Below are positions 1-7,131 of a stretch of DNA of 17,463 bases, piece after piece. The translations under genes and the position numbers were made by a program. Where the stretch lies: assembly GCA_964361885.1 (NCBI GenBank), contig CAYICL010000010.1, positions 1-17,463 on the forward strand. The letters run 5' to 3'. Under the pieces are notes generated by a model. The model was given only the letters and a program-made list of their open reading frames with translations, was not told where the DNA came from and made no database searches. Source of the DNA: CAYICL01 sp964361885. GTDB taxonomy: Bacteria > Patescibacteriota > Microgenomatia > UBA1400 > CG1-02-47-37. Position 1 is the stretch's first letter; every line of letters starts with the position of its first letter.

Positions 1-1607
1 GCATTGAAGAGGCGGAGAAGGAGCTGACGGCTTCATTGCCAACAGAGTTGCCGGAAATTAGTTTGGAGTTTGGCAATCAAAGCCGACCGGTGAGTTTAGC
101 TGAGTTGGGGGTTAAATATTTGACAAAAGAAACGGCAGAAACGGCTTTTTTGGGCGGTAGAGGCAAGGGCATAATTAAGGATTTTCAGGTTAAATGGCGG
201 AGGTGGTGGCAGCCAGAAAGTTTAGCTTTAAAGTTTAATTTAAATCAGGAAAAACTAGGTGAAATTGCGGAGATGACAGCAGCAGAACTTGACGAAGAAC
301 CAATAATGCCGACGTTGAGTTTAACTAAAGAAAAAAAAGTGGAGCTGGTCAGCGGCAGAAGCGGCCGGTTGGTGGATAAAGAAAGATTAAAAGAAACAAT
401 TATTAATCAGTTGGGGGAAGCTAGCTTTAAGCCAATAGAAATACCGATTATCCTGGTTAGAGTAGAAACTACAACCGAGGAGTTAGCCAAAGCTCAGGCA
501 AGAGCAGAAAAATTTAAAGATAAAAAAGTGAGCTTAAAGTATGATACAAAGGAGATAAGTTTAGAGGGCCAAGGCTTGATTGATTTGATTGATTTTTCCA
601 CCAAAGGCGGACAGGAAAACGGATGGAGCGAGGAAAAAATTGCCAGCTTGGCGGCTAATTTGGCTTTATCGATTGACAGACCGACACAAAACGCCAGTTT
701 TAATTTTGACGGCAATAAAGTAGTGGAGTTTAAACCGGCAATTAAGGGCTTAAAAGTAAATCAGGCAGAAACGGCAAAAGCGATCGGGGCAAAACTGGAA
801 CAGATGGAAAATCAAGCAGAAGATAATATAGTTAAAATAGTGGTCAATGAGTCTGAACCGGAAATTCAAACAGGAGATATTAATAACTTGGGGATTAAAG
901 AGCTGATCGGCAAAGGCGAATCAACCTTTCATGGCTCAATTGCTTCCAGAGAACACAATGTGGCTTTAACTGCGGCTAAGCTGAATGGAGTTTTGGTGGC
1001 ACCGGGAGACGTGTTTTCTTTTAACCAAACAGTGGGAGATATTTCGGCAGCCACCGGTTTTCAGGCCGCATATATTATTAAAGACGGTCGGACAATTTTG
1101 GGCGACGGGGGCGGGGTGTGCCAGGGTTCAACTACTTTATTCAGGGCGGTTTTAGACGCGGGTTTACCAATTTTAGAAAGACAGGCGCATGCCTACCGGG
1201 TAAGTTATTATGAACAGAATGCCAAGCCCGGATTTGACGCGACCGTTTATGATCCAACGGCCGACCTGAAGTTTAAAAACGATACGCCGGGCCATATTTT
1301 AATTCAAACTAAAGTTGATTTAGTTAAAAACTATTTAAGGATTGAGTTTTACGGCACCGGTGACGGCCGAAAGGTGAGTATCGGCAATATCAGGTTGTGG
1401 AATCAAACGCCGCCGCCGCCGGACATTTACCAGGATGATCCGAGTTTACCGGCAGGGACAGTTAAACAAGTAGACTGGAAAGCTTGGGGAGCCAAAGCAG
1501 CTTTTGACTGGAAGGTGGTAAGGAACGGTGAAGTGCTGCAAGAAAAAACCTTTTTTTCAAATTACCGGCCCTGGCAGGCGGTATATTTAAAAGGCACAGG
1601 AGGCTAA
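1..1607 (+). CDS. VanW-domain envelope protein, 5' end outside window
   Basis: The frame is open from the window edge (first full codon at 3), so the true start lies upstream; the TTG at 36 is only an internal codon. Counting from that TTG, two repeats resembling the peptidoglycan-binding PG_binding_4 domain cover about residues 5-140 and 150-275. A VanW domain follows at about 296-440, with the characteristic GDGGGVCQGSTTLFRA segment at about 355-370 and HAYRVSYYEQNAKPGFDATV after it. The C-terminus has the proline run and a W/F-rich segment often seen in VanW proteins. VanW domains are found in exported cell-wall-associated proteins; the biochemical role is unknown, and despite the name the domain does not by itself imply vancomycin resistance. 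Any signal peptide or membrane anchor would be upstream of the window. An AGGAGG at the 3' end serves the next gene, so the two are probably cotranscribed. Confidence 0.9.
   Translation, partial: IEEAEKELTASLPTELPEISLEFGNQSRPVSLAELGVKYLTKETAETAFLGGRGKGIIKDFQVKWRRWWQPESLALKFNLNQEKLGEIAEMTAAELDEEPIMPTLSLTKEKKVELVSGRSGRLVDKERLKETIINQLGEASFKPIEIPIILVRVETTTEELAKAQARAEKFKDKKVSLKYDTKEISLEGQGLIDLIDFSTKGGQENGWSEEKIASLAANLALSIDRPTQNASFNFDGNKVVEFKPAIKGLKVNQAETAKAIGAKLEQMENQAEDNIVKIVVNESEPEIQTGDINNLGIKELIGKGESTFHGSIASREHNVALTAAKLNGVLVAPGDVFSFNQTVGDISAATGFQAAYIIKDGRTILGDGGGVCQGSTTLFRAVLDAGLPILERQAHAYRVSYYEQNAKPGFDATVYDPTADLKFKNDTPGHILIQTKVDLVKNYLRIEFYGTGDGRKVSIGNIRLWNQTPPPPDIYQDDPSLPAGTVKQVDWKAWGAKAAFDWKVVRNGEVLQEKTFFSNYRPWQAVYLKGTGG
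1598..1603 (+). promoter_or_regulatory. Shine-Dalgarno AGGAGG for the GT-C gene
   Basis: A perfect AGGAGG lies 7 nt before the ATG at 1611 and overlaps the last codons of the VanW gene. It fixes that start. It is notable because most other starts in the window have no such site, which suggests that Shine-Dalgarno initiation is kept for genes internal to operons. Confidence 0.8.
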
Positions 1608-1610
1608 TAA

Positions 1611-3083
1611 ATGAAAAGGCTTTTCTGGGTATTGTTGGCCGGTTGGTTGGGTTTGTTAATTTTGCAATGGTTAACACCAACGGTTTGGGGAGCAGACGGA
1701 TATTTTCATATCAGGTTGGCAGAGATGATAAAAAACCAGGGCTTATTAAAAAGTTTACCTCAAGCCCAGTGGTCATATTTTAGCGACAGATTTTCGGATA
1801 AGGATTGGTTGTATCACCTGTTCTTAATCCCGTTTACTTTCGTTAAAAATATTTTTACCGGAGCGAAGTGGGCCGCCTGGTTGGGAGGATGTTTTTTATA
1901 TACCAGCCTGGTTGTCGTTGGCAGTTTTTATACCCCGTCAGCGTTGTGGCCGGTGATAGGAGTGATGTTTTTTTTGTCAGATCATTTTTTAAGCACAGTG
2001 ACAGCACCAAGGCCGATGATTTTAGCGATGGCTTTGGGTTTATGGATCATTCACTGGCTAATCCAACAAAAGGAGAAAAAATTGTGGGGAGCAAGTTTGG
2101 TTTACGGCTGGCTGCATATTACCGCGCCCTTGGTGATAGTTTACGGCCTGATAATTAAAGTTTACCGCTTGATGTTTAAGAAAAAAATGGCTTGGAGGTT
2201 AATTATCGGATCGGGTTTAGCGATTTTGATAAGTTTTATCCTGCATCCGAATTTTCCCAATAACTGGTTTTATTTTTATTTAAACGGGATCTTAGTCCCA
2301 TTCTTTGCGGTTAAGTGGGGAGTTTTGGAGCTGGGGGCGGAGTTTTTCCCCTTAACCACCCAGGATTATTTGGGCCGGTATCCTTTAATCGTGTTTGGTC
2401 TTTTAGCAATGGTGCTGATCGCCATGCTGTCAAGGCCAAAAACCAGAATGAGTACCCAATTGTGGTTTTTAATCAATGCAGTGTTTTTAATCATGGGGTT
2501 GTCCTCGCAACGATATATTGCTCATGGCTATCCGGTGATGATTTTAAGCTGGTCAACCTTTTTAACCGACTGGTACAGGGATAAAAACTTTCCAAAGCTG
2601 GTAAAAAAGTTAAACAAATGGGTTAATGTGGTGATGCTGGGAGGAATGATTTTGGGGCTTTTAATGCTGGCTAACAGTTTAAAGAGAATGGTGCTGATGG
2701 CCAGGGGAGAAAGAGTGGTGGGTGAGCATTATATGCAGATGGCCGGGTGGTTTAAGGAAAATGTTCCTGGCGGTGAGTTGATTTTTACGGCCAATTGGTC
2801 AGACCCGCAATATTTTATCGGCCTGAATCCGCAGAACAATTATTTTGTGGTTTTAGACCCGGTATATATGTGGCATAAAAATCCTAAAGCCTACCAGCTT
2901 TACCGCCAGATTGCTTTGGGCCAAGTGAAAGATCCTTACGCGGCTTTAAAAAACGGTTTTAAAGTAAATTATGGCTATGCGGGTAAAACCTATTTTAACG
3001 GTTTGGTGGAACAGGTGAGAAAAGATGAAAGGTTCACCATTGTTAAAGAAGACCAGCTGGGAGTGATATTTAAGCTGAATTAA
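1611..3083 (+). CDS. Polytopic membrane protein, GT-C / STT3-like glycosyltransferase candidate
   Basis: 490 residues with about ten hydrophobic segments (the first at 4-20, the last of the membrane part near 340-360), then a soluble C-terminal domain of about 120 residues. Just after the first helix is a D29-G-Y-F-H33 motif followed by IRLAEMI. This resembles the acidic first-loop motif of GT-C enzymes of the STT3/PglB/AglB and related mannosyltransferase families, where the Asp helps bind metal and the lipid-linked donor. The C-terminal part has NWSDPQYF and a VLDPVYMW segment, a pattern I associate with conserved hypothetical GT-C-like proteins; the WWD motif of true oligosaccharyltransferases is not evident. 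The likely role is sugar transfer on the outer face of the membrane, from a polyprenyl-linked donor. It starts 3 nt after the VanW stop and has a strong SD, so it belongs to the same operon. Fold class is moderately sure; donor and acceptor are unknown. Confidence 0.65.
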   Translation: MKRLFWVLLAGWLGLLILQWLTPTVWGADGYFHIRLAEMIKNQGLLKSLPQAQWSYFSDRFSDKDWLYHLFLIPFTFVKNIFTGAKWAAWLGGCFLYTSLVVVGSFYTPSALWPVIGVMFFLSDHFLSTVTAPRPMILAMALGLWIIHWLIQQKEKKLWGASLVYGWLHITAPLVIVYGLIIKVYRLMFKKKMAWRLIIGSGLAILISFILHPNFPNNWFYFYLNGILVPFFAVKWGVLELGAEFFPLTTQDYLGRYPLIVFGLLAMVLIAMLSRPKTRMSTQLWFLINAVFLIMGLSSQRYIAHGYPVMILSWSTFLTDWYRDKNFPKLVKKLNKWVNVVMLGGMILGLLMLANSLKRMVLMARGERVVGEHYMQMAGWFKENVPGGELIFTANWSDPQYFIGLNPQNNYFVVLDPVYMWHKNPKAYQLYRQIALGQVKDPYAALKNGFKVNYGYAGKTYFNGLVEQVRKDERFTIVKEDQLGVIFKLN

Positions 3084-3098
3084 TATATCATCAGGTTT

Positions 3099-3425
3099 AT
3101 GAGCGAAATGGTTTTAATTTATGTAACTTGCGAAAGCGTTAGACAGGCAAAAAAGTTTGCCAGACATTTAATGAAAAGGCGGTTGTGCGCCTGTGTGAAT
3201 ATTTTTCCTAACATGGTGCCAATGTTCTTCTGGCCGCCAAAATCCGGGAAAATTGATGAATCAAAAGAAGTAGTTTTAATTGTTAAATCATTAGAGAAAA
3301 ATTATCAGAAGATAGAAGATGAGATTCACAAAATCCATACCTATGATGTTCCTTGTGTGTTTGCAATTCCTATCAAGCACGTTGCTAAAAAATACTTTAA
3401 TTGGCTGAAGGGCGAGATTAAATAA
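3099..3425 (+). CDS. cutA: CutA1-type protein
   Basis: 108 residues, the usual length for CutA1, a small trimeric protein with a ferredoxin-like fold linked to divalent-metal tolerance whose exact role is unsettled. Visible family signatures are VLIYVTCES at 5-13, RRLCACVNIFP at 27-37, KIDESKEVVLIVKS at 51-64 and HTYDVPCVFAIP at 80-91 (usual form HPYEVPEI). The loop before KID carries about three extra residues (WPPKSGK in place of the usual WxGK). The ATG at 3099 is 15 nt after the GT-C stop; a weak AGG lies 4 nt upstream of the ATG, and an alternative ATG at 3108 is also possible. The gene converges with hepT and the two coding ends overlap by 8 nt, leaving no room for a normal terminator between them. 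Confidence 0.92.
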   Translation: MSEMVLIYVTCESVRQAKKFARHLMKRRLCACVNIFPNMVPMFFWPPKSGKIDESKEVVLIVKSLEKNYQKIEDEIHKIHTYDVPCVFAIPIKHVAKKYFNWLKGEIK

Positions 3426-3765
3426 GTTTTTGCTGTTTAATAATTTCCTGGAGTTGTTTTTTTAAAACCGGCAAGTCTTTTTCTATTGTTTCCCAAACGT
3501 CTTTCAAGTCAACTTCACTATAATCGTGTATTAAAATGTTGCGCATGCTTTTTGATTCCCGGAAAGGAAACTTTGGATACTTGTTTTGAAAATTATTTGT
3601 TAACCGACTGGAGGCTTCGCCAATAATTTCAAAGCGGCGGATAACGGCATCTTGCCTCATTATGTCTTGTTCAAATTGCTTGAAGTCAGTGCCTTTAACA
3701 AAGTTTTCGATTTTGTCGATTGCATCTAAAATATCTAAGAGATGGACTTTGTCAGTTTTGACCAT
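3418..3765 (-). CDS. hepT: HepT-family HEPN RNase toxin (DUF86)
   Basis: 115 mostly helical residues. The RX4HXY motif of HEPN RNases is intact as R75-N-I-L-I-H80-D-Y82, and the family segment RRFEIIGEA is at 43-51. In the characterised MntA-HepT (type VII) systems, HepT cleaves RNA and the partner nucleotidyltransferase silences it by adding AMP to the tyrosine of the HXY motif; here that would be Y82. The start overlaps the 3' end of mntA by 14 nt, which implies coupled translation with the antitoxin made first. The 3' end overlaps that of cutA, transcribed from the other side. The catalytic residues suggest an active toxin. Members of this family are also often annotated simply as DUF86 protein. 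Confidence 0.92.
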   Translation of the reverse strand: MVKTDKVHLLDILDAIDKIENFVKGTDFKQFEQDIMRQDAVIRRFEIIGEASSRLTNNFQNKYPKFPFRESKSMRNILIHDYSEVDLKDVWETIEKDLPVLKKQLQEIIKQQKLI

Positions 3766-4051
3766 AGAGGGTAATTAAATCCTGAAAGACATAAGGTTTT
3801 AAAATCGGTTTAATATGGGTCCGTTTAACCAAATCGACCTTTTTGCCGGTCATATCCTCTAAATCGGCAACAATTTTACCTAAGGTAAAAAGAGATTTGG
3901 GTTGTTGATAATCGATCAAAATATCCACATCGCTGTTTTTCTTAGCCTCACCCCGAGCATAAGAACCAAAAACCCCCAAGTAAGTTAAAGCCTGGTTTTG
4001 GCAAAATTTTTCTAATTGATTTGATGAAGGAAATAGGCCTTGAATTCCCAT
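3752..4051 (-). CDS. mntA: MntA-type minimal nucleotidyltransferase antitoxin
   Basis: 99 residues with the polymerase-beta-like nucleotidyltransferase core. The GSXXRG motif is G29-S-Y-A-R-G34, the DXD pair is D41/D43, and the third acidic residue fits D73 in KKVDLV. All catalytic residues are therefore present. By family knowledge it would AMPylate the HXY tyrosine of the neighbouring HepT and so neutralise it. It lies 19 nt after the ruvB stop on the same strand, so read-through from ruvCAB is likely, but a perfect TATAAT in that gap could give it its own nearly leaderless promoter. No Shine-Dalgarno is seen at the ATG at 4051. Confidence 0.92.
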   Translation of the reverse strand: MGIQGLFPSSNQLEKFCQNQALTYLGVFGSYARGEAKKNSDVDILIDYQQPKSLFTLGKIVADLEDMTGKKVDLVKRTHIKPILKPYVFQDLITLYGQN

Positions 4052-4059
4052 ATGGTGTA

Positions 4060-4065
4060 ATTATA
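4060..4065 (-). promoter_or_regulatory. -10 hexamer TATAAT upstream of mntA
   Basis: A perfect TATAAT lies in the 19-nt gap between ruvB and mntA, with 8 nt between it and the mntA ATG. No convincing -35 is visible at 15-19 nt spacing (the sequence there falls in the ruvB 3' end). A transcript would start within a few bases of the ATG. This is a candidate promoter that would uncouple the toxin-antitoxin pair from ruvCAB. Confidence 0.5.
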
Positions 4066-4070
4066 GCTGG

Positions 4071-5054
4071 TTAAATCAACTTTTGCTGTTCGAGGGCGGC
4101 GGGAGGTTTCTTGCCAAAATGGGCGTAGGCTTTGGGGGTGGCAAAGCGGCCACGGGGAGTGCGTTTTAAAAAGCCTATTTGTAAAAGGTAGGGCTCAATC
4201 ACCTCTTCAATGGTATCTTTTTCTTCGGCAATCGTGGCAGCCAAGGTTTCCAGACCAATCGGGCCGCCCTGGTGTTTGTCAATCAGAGCTTTTAATAAAC
4301 GGCGGTCGTTGGCATCCAGGCCCATGTCGTCAACTTCAAGCAGGTCAAGGGATTCATTCAGAACTTTTTCGGTGATTCCGGACCCGCCTTTGATTTGAGC
4401 CATGTCGCGGCAGCGTTTAAGGAGTTTTAAAGCAATCCTGGGGGTACCGCGGGAACGGCGGGCCAAAGCCAGGGCGACAGACTGATCTAGGGTGAGGTGA
4501 AGTTTTTTAGCGGCGTTTAATAAAATCAGGACCAGGTCCTCGGGCTCATAAAAAGTCAGGCGGTGAACCATGCCAAAGCGGTCACGCAAAGGGCTGGCAA
4601 TTAAACCGATGCGGGTAGTCGCACCGATAAGGGTGAACTTGGGCAGATCCAGTTTTAAGGTTCGGGCCGAAGGACCTTGACCGACGACAATATCCAACTG
4701 ATAGTCTTCCATGGCCGGATAAAGAGTTTCTTCAACCACTTTTCCCAAACGGTGAATCTCGTCAACAAAGAAGATGTCGCCGTCTTCCAAATTGGTAAGA
4801 ATCGAGGCCAGATCGCCGGGCCGTTCAATGGCCGGGCCGGAAGAGGCGCGGATATTAACGTTCAACTCTTTGGCAATCAGGTGAGCCAAGGTGGTTTTGC
4901 CTAAACCAGGAGGGCCATAAAGCAAGATGTGTTCACAAGCTTCGCGGCGTTTGGCAGCAGCAGACAGGGCTACCCGCAAAGCTTGTTTAATTTTACTTTG
5001 GCCGATAAACTCGTCCCAGGATGAAGCCCGGAGATAGGCGGCACTAGTGGTCAT
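4071..5054 (-). CDS. ruvB: Holliday junction branch-migration ATPase RuvB
   Basis: 327 residues, the normal length. It forms the hexameric AAA+ motor that RuvA loads on Holliday junctions. Visible parts: Walker A GPPGLGKT at 47-54, Walker B FFVDEIH at 95-101, sensor 1 in GATTRIG at 144-150, the arginine finger R157 in SPLRDRFG, a sensor 2 region in RGTPRIALKLLKR, and the C-terminal winged helix with GFLKRTPRGR. The start codon overlaps the ruvA stop in an ATGA, so translation is coupled. Conservation is high and nothing is missing. Confidence 0.98.
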   Translation of the reverse strand: MTTSAAYLRASSWDEFIGQSKIKQALRVALSAAAKRREACEHILLYGPPGLGKTTLAHLIAKELNVNIRASSGPAIERPGDLASILTNLEDGDIFFVDEIHRLGKVVEETLYPAMEDYQLDIVVGQGPSARTLKLDLPKFTLIGATTRIGLIASPLRDRFGMVHRLTFYEPEDLVLILLNAAKKLHLTLDQSVALALARRSRGTPRIALKLLKRCRDMAQIKGGSGITEKVLNESLDLLEVDDMGLDANDRRLLKALIDKHQGGPIGLETLAATIAEEKDTIEEVIEPYLLQIGFLKRTPRGRFATPKAYAHFGKKPPAALEQQKLI

Positions 5055-5629
5055 TTTCTGTTTTTGCCTAAATGTTTAATGGCTTTGGTGATTTTAACTT
5101 CAAGTGTGTCCCCTACTTCAGAGACTTGCTTTAAAGCCAGGCGGGCTTCTTTTTGAGAAAAACCCAAACCGGTTAAAGCTTCAAGGGTTTGTTTAGTTTC
5201 GGGCGATTCGGCAGTTAAATCCAAGGCCTCAATGTCGCCAAGTTTGGGTTTAAGTTCAATAATAATCTTCTGGGCGTTTTTTTTGCCCAACCGGGGAATA
5301 GTGGTAAAAAAGTCAACATCGGCTTTGGCGACGGCTGAAGTGATGGCCGGAACGCCTTTGTCAATTAAAACAATCGCGGTCTTAGGACCGATACCGGAGA
5401 TGTTGATAATCAACTGAAACAAATTTAAATCTTCTAAAGAGGTAAAGCCGTAAAGATCCAGGGTGTCGTCGCGGACGTGGGTGTGAATGTAAAGAGTGGC
5501 CGAGGTTTGAGATAAAACTTTAGTTTGCAACGAGGCGGGCAGATAAACTTTATAGCCAACTCCCTTAACATCAATCACAACTGAACCCGCAGTAAAAGGC
5601 AAGGGTTTGCCGGTAAGAAAGCCGATCAT
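5051..5629 (-). CDS. ruvA: Holliday junction DNA helicase subunit RuvA
   Basis: 192 residues. An N-terminal OB-fold (1-62, with MIGFLTGKPL and VKGVGYKVYLP) is followed by two helix-hairpin-helix motifs, ISGIGPKTA at 78-85 and IPRLGKKNAQKIIIELK at 111-127. An acidic linker leads to the C-terminal RuvB-binding domain, ALTGLGFSQKEARLAL at 151-166. The second HhH reads RLGKK where most family members have GIGKK, a mild divergence. It starts 4 nt after the ruvC stop and overlaps ruvB by 4 nt, so ruvCAB is one operon. Confidence 0.97.
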   Translation of the reverse strand: MIGFLTGKPLPFTAGSVVIDVKGVGYKVYLPASLQTKVLSQTSATLYIHTHVRDDTLDLYGFTSLEDLNLFQLIINISGIGPKTAIVLIDKGVPAITSAVAKADVDFFTTIPRLGKKNAQKIIIELKPKLGDIEALDLTAESPETKQTLEALTGLGFSQKEARLALKQVSEVGDTLEVKITKAIKHLGKNRK

Positions 5630-5633
5630 AAGC

Positions 5634-6122
5634 TTATTTTACCCTAGATTTTAACTTATAGCTAAAAGCGTGAGTTAAAGCAACGGCCAGGGCGTCGGCA
5701 GTGTCGTCCGGCTGGGGAATAGTTTTAAGTTTTAAGATGGCTTTGGTCATTTGAGCCACCTGGTTTTTATCGGCCCTGCCAAAGCCGGTAACCGCCATTT
5801 TAATCTGAAGGGGAGAGTAGGAATATGAAGCAAGGTTTAACTGCTGGCAGGCCAACAAAATAACTCCCCTAACCTGGCTGATTTGAATAACGGTTTTTTG
5901 GTTTTTAAAGAAAAAGATGTTCTCAACGGCGACGGCATCGGGTTTAAATTTTTTTAAGAGTTTGACAAACTGTTTAAATAGCGCTTCAAGCCTGTGGGCG
6001 TCGGTATTGCCGGTAGCGGTTTGCAGGCAGCCATAAGAATCAACTGTCTGGCGGCCAGATTTGTCTTGAATGACTCCCCAACCGAGACGGGCAGTGCCGG
6101 GATCAACCCCAAGAATTACCAT
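5634..6122 (-). CDS. ruvC: Crossover junction endodeoxyribonuclease RuvC
   Basis: 162 residues from the preferred start at 6122. It resolves Holliday junctions as a dimer. The four catalytic acids are visible: D7 in GVDPGT, E67 in AVENIFFFKN, and D140 and D143 in PDDTADALA. An ATG at 6128 would add two residues (MT). The 6122 start is preferred because the family usually begins M-x-I-L-G-x-D-P-G and because a perfect TATAAT ends 6 nt before it, which would place transcription start at or next to this ATG; the 6128 ATG directly abuts the -10. It is the first gene of ruvCAB. Confidence 0.95.
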   Translation of the reverse strand: MVILGVDPGTARLGWGVIQDKSGRQTVDSYGCLQTATGNTDAHRLEALFKQFVKLLKKFKPDAVAVENIFFFKNQKTVIQISQVRGVILLACQQLNLASYSYSPLQIKMAVTGFGRADKNQVAQMTKAILKLKTIPQPDDTADALAVALTHAFSYKLKSRVK

Positions 6123-6143
6123 AGTCATATTATATGATAAAAT
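6116..6143 (+). promoter_or_regulatory. Extended -10 promoter of the dehydrogenase-like gene
   Basis: TGATAAAAT at 6135-6143 is an extended -10 (TG, one base, TAAAAT). A weak -35, TTACCA, lies at 6116-6121 with a 16-nt spacer. The -10 ends 8 nt before the ATG at 6152. An upstream ATG at 6134 lies within or before the -10 and would not be on this transcript. Confidence 0.5.
6129..6134 (-). promoter_or_regulatory. -10 hexamer TATAAT of the ruvC operon
   Basis: A perfect TATAAT with 6 nt to the ruvC ATG at 6122. No good -35 is seen. It lies within a near-palindromic CATATTATATG and beside the -10 of the divergent dehydrogenase-like gene, so the two promoters share one short stretch of about 25 bp. 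Confidence 0.6.
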
Positions 6144-6151
6144 TTAACCAA

Positions 6152-7102
6152 ATGAACTTTAAGAAGATCCTGCTTTTAAACTACGCCGGAAAAGAACTGG
6201 AAAAATCATATTGGGATCGGGTTGACAAGTTATGTGAAGAAAAAATCATCTTAGCTCTAGATGACTCAACTTTAGATAAACATCTTCAAGAAACCGATTG
6301 TCTGTTAGTAAAATTGGGAGCAAAAGTTGGTCAAGAAATAATTGATAAGGCGCCAAAACTTAAATATATCGGTATGCTGGGAACGGGTGTAGGCGGCATT
6401 GACTTAGCATATACAAACAAAAAAAAGATTACTGTTTGCAACATTACTGACTATGCCACCGAAGGCGTGGCGGAATTTACTTTTGGAATAATCATTGACT
6501 ATTTAAGAGAACTCGAGCGGGCCAAACAACAGGCGCGAAAAACAGATTATTCCGAGGCCACCTTTTTTACCGGCACAGAAATTAAGGGTAAAAATTTTGG
6601 CGTAATTGGTTTGGGTCATATCGGCGCACGGGTGGCAGAAATTGCTAAAGGATTTGGAGCTAGTGTTTCTTATTGGTCGAGGAATAGAAAAAAGAAGTGC
6701 GAAAAAATGGGAATTAAATATAAAACCATTAATGATTTGCTTAAATCCTCGGATATTATTACGCTTAATCTGTCTCTTAATCCGAAAACTAATAACTTCT
6801 TAAATAAAGCGCGGATTAAATTAATTAAAAAAGGTGTGCTTTTAGTCAATACCGGCCCCATGGAATTAATTGATCTCCAGGCTTTAGCCACAAGAGTAAA
6901 AAATAAAGATTTAAGTTTCATTCTCGATCATTCTGACGAAATGACCAAAGAGCAATTGAGCTTGATTAAACGATATAAAAACTGTGTCATTTATCCGCCG
7001 CTTGGCTACACTACCCAGGAAGCCACGGCTTTGAAAAAAGGAATTTTTGTAGGTAATCTGGAAAACTTTCTTCAGGGTAAACCGACGAATAAGATGAATT
7101 AA
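6152..7102 (+). CDS. D-2-hydroxyacid dehydrogenase family protein with degenerate active site
   Basis: 316 residues from the start at 6152 (ATG 6134 would add six). Overall architecture is that of NAD-dependent D-2-hydroxyacid dehydrogenases: an N-terminal flavodoxin-like half with KYIGMLGTGVGGID at 71-84, and an NAD-binding Rossmann fold with VIGLGHIGARVAEIAKGFGA at 151-170 and W175SRN. The three catalytic positions are not standard. The NT[AS]RG motif reads N233-T-G-P-M, with Pro at the substrate-binding Arg position. The TPH motif reads Y281-P-P283, with Pro at the catalytic His. The D-x-[YF]-x-x-E region reads LDHSDEM, so the Glu is shifted or lost. It probably binds NAD but cannot carry out the normal reaction; a regulatory or structural role, or a different chemistry, is possible. 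It ends 29 nt before valS, which has its own promoter. Confidence 0.82.
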   Translation: MNFKKILLLNYAGKELEKSYWDRVDKLCEEKIILALDDSTLDKHLQETDCLLVKLGAKVGQEIIDKAPKLKYIGMLGTGVGGIDLAYTNKKKITVCNITDYATEGVAEFTFGIIIDYLRELERAKQQARKTDYSEATFFTGTEIKGKNFGVIGLGHIGARVAEIAKGFGASVSYWSRNRKKKCEKMGIKYKTINDLLKSSDIITLNLSLNPKTNNFLNKARIKLIKKGVLLVNTGPMELIDLQALATRVKNKDLSFILDHSDEMTKEQLSLIKRYKNCVIYPPLGYTTQEATALKKGIFVGNLENFLQGKPTNKMN

Positions 7103-7115
7103 GTGCGTCTTGTTG

Positions 7116-7124
7116 TGTTAAAAT
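7116..7124 (+). promoter_or_regulatory. Extended -10 of valS
   Basis: TGTTAAAAT in the 29-nt gap before valS is an extended -10 (TG, one base, TAAAAT) ending 7 nt before the ATG. No clear -35 and no Shine-Dalgarno are present, so a leaderless or near-leaderless valS transcript is expected. Confidence 0.5.
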
Positions 7125-7131
7125 TCGGTTA

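Noticed and set aside
36..38. TTG as the start of the VanW gene
   Set aside because: The frame is open to the window edge, so this is an internal codon and the real start lies upstream.
494..715. Antisense frame within the VanW gene
   Set aside because: It is fully covered by a well-supported gene on the other strand, encodes no recognisable motif and has no start signal.
1408..1422. GCC/CCG triplet run in the VanW gene
   Set aside because: It encodes the PPPP segment common at this point of VanW proteins; no dispersed repeat is implied.
1868..2584. Two extra plus-strand frames inside the GT-C gene
   Set aside because: They are out-of-frame shadows of a clear membrane protein gene, with no ribosome site and no domain.
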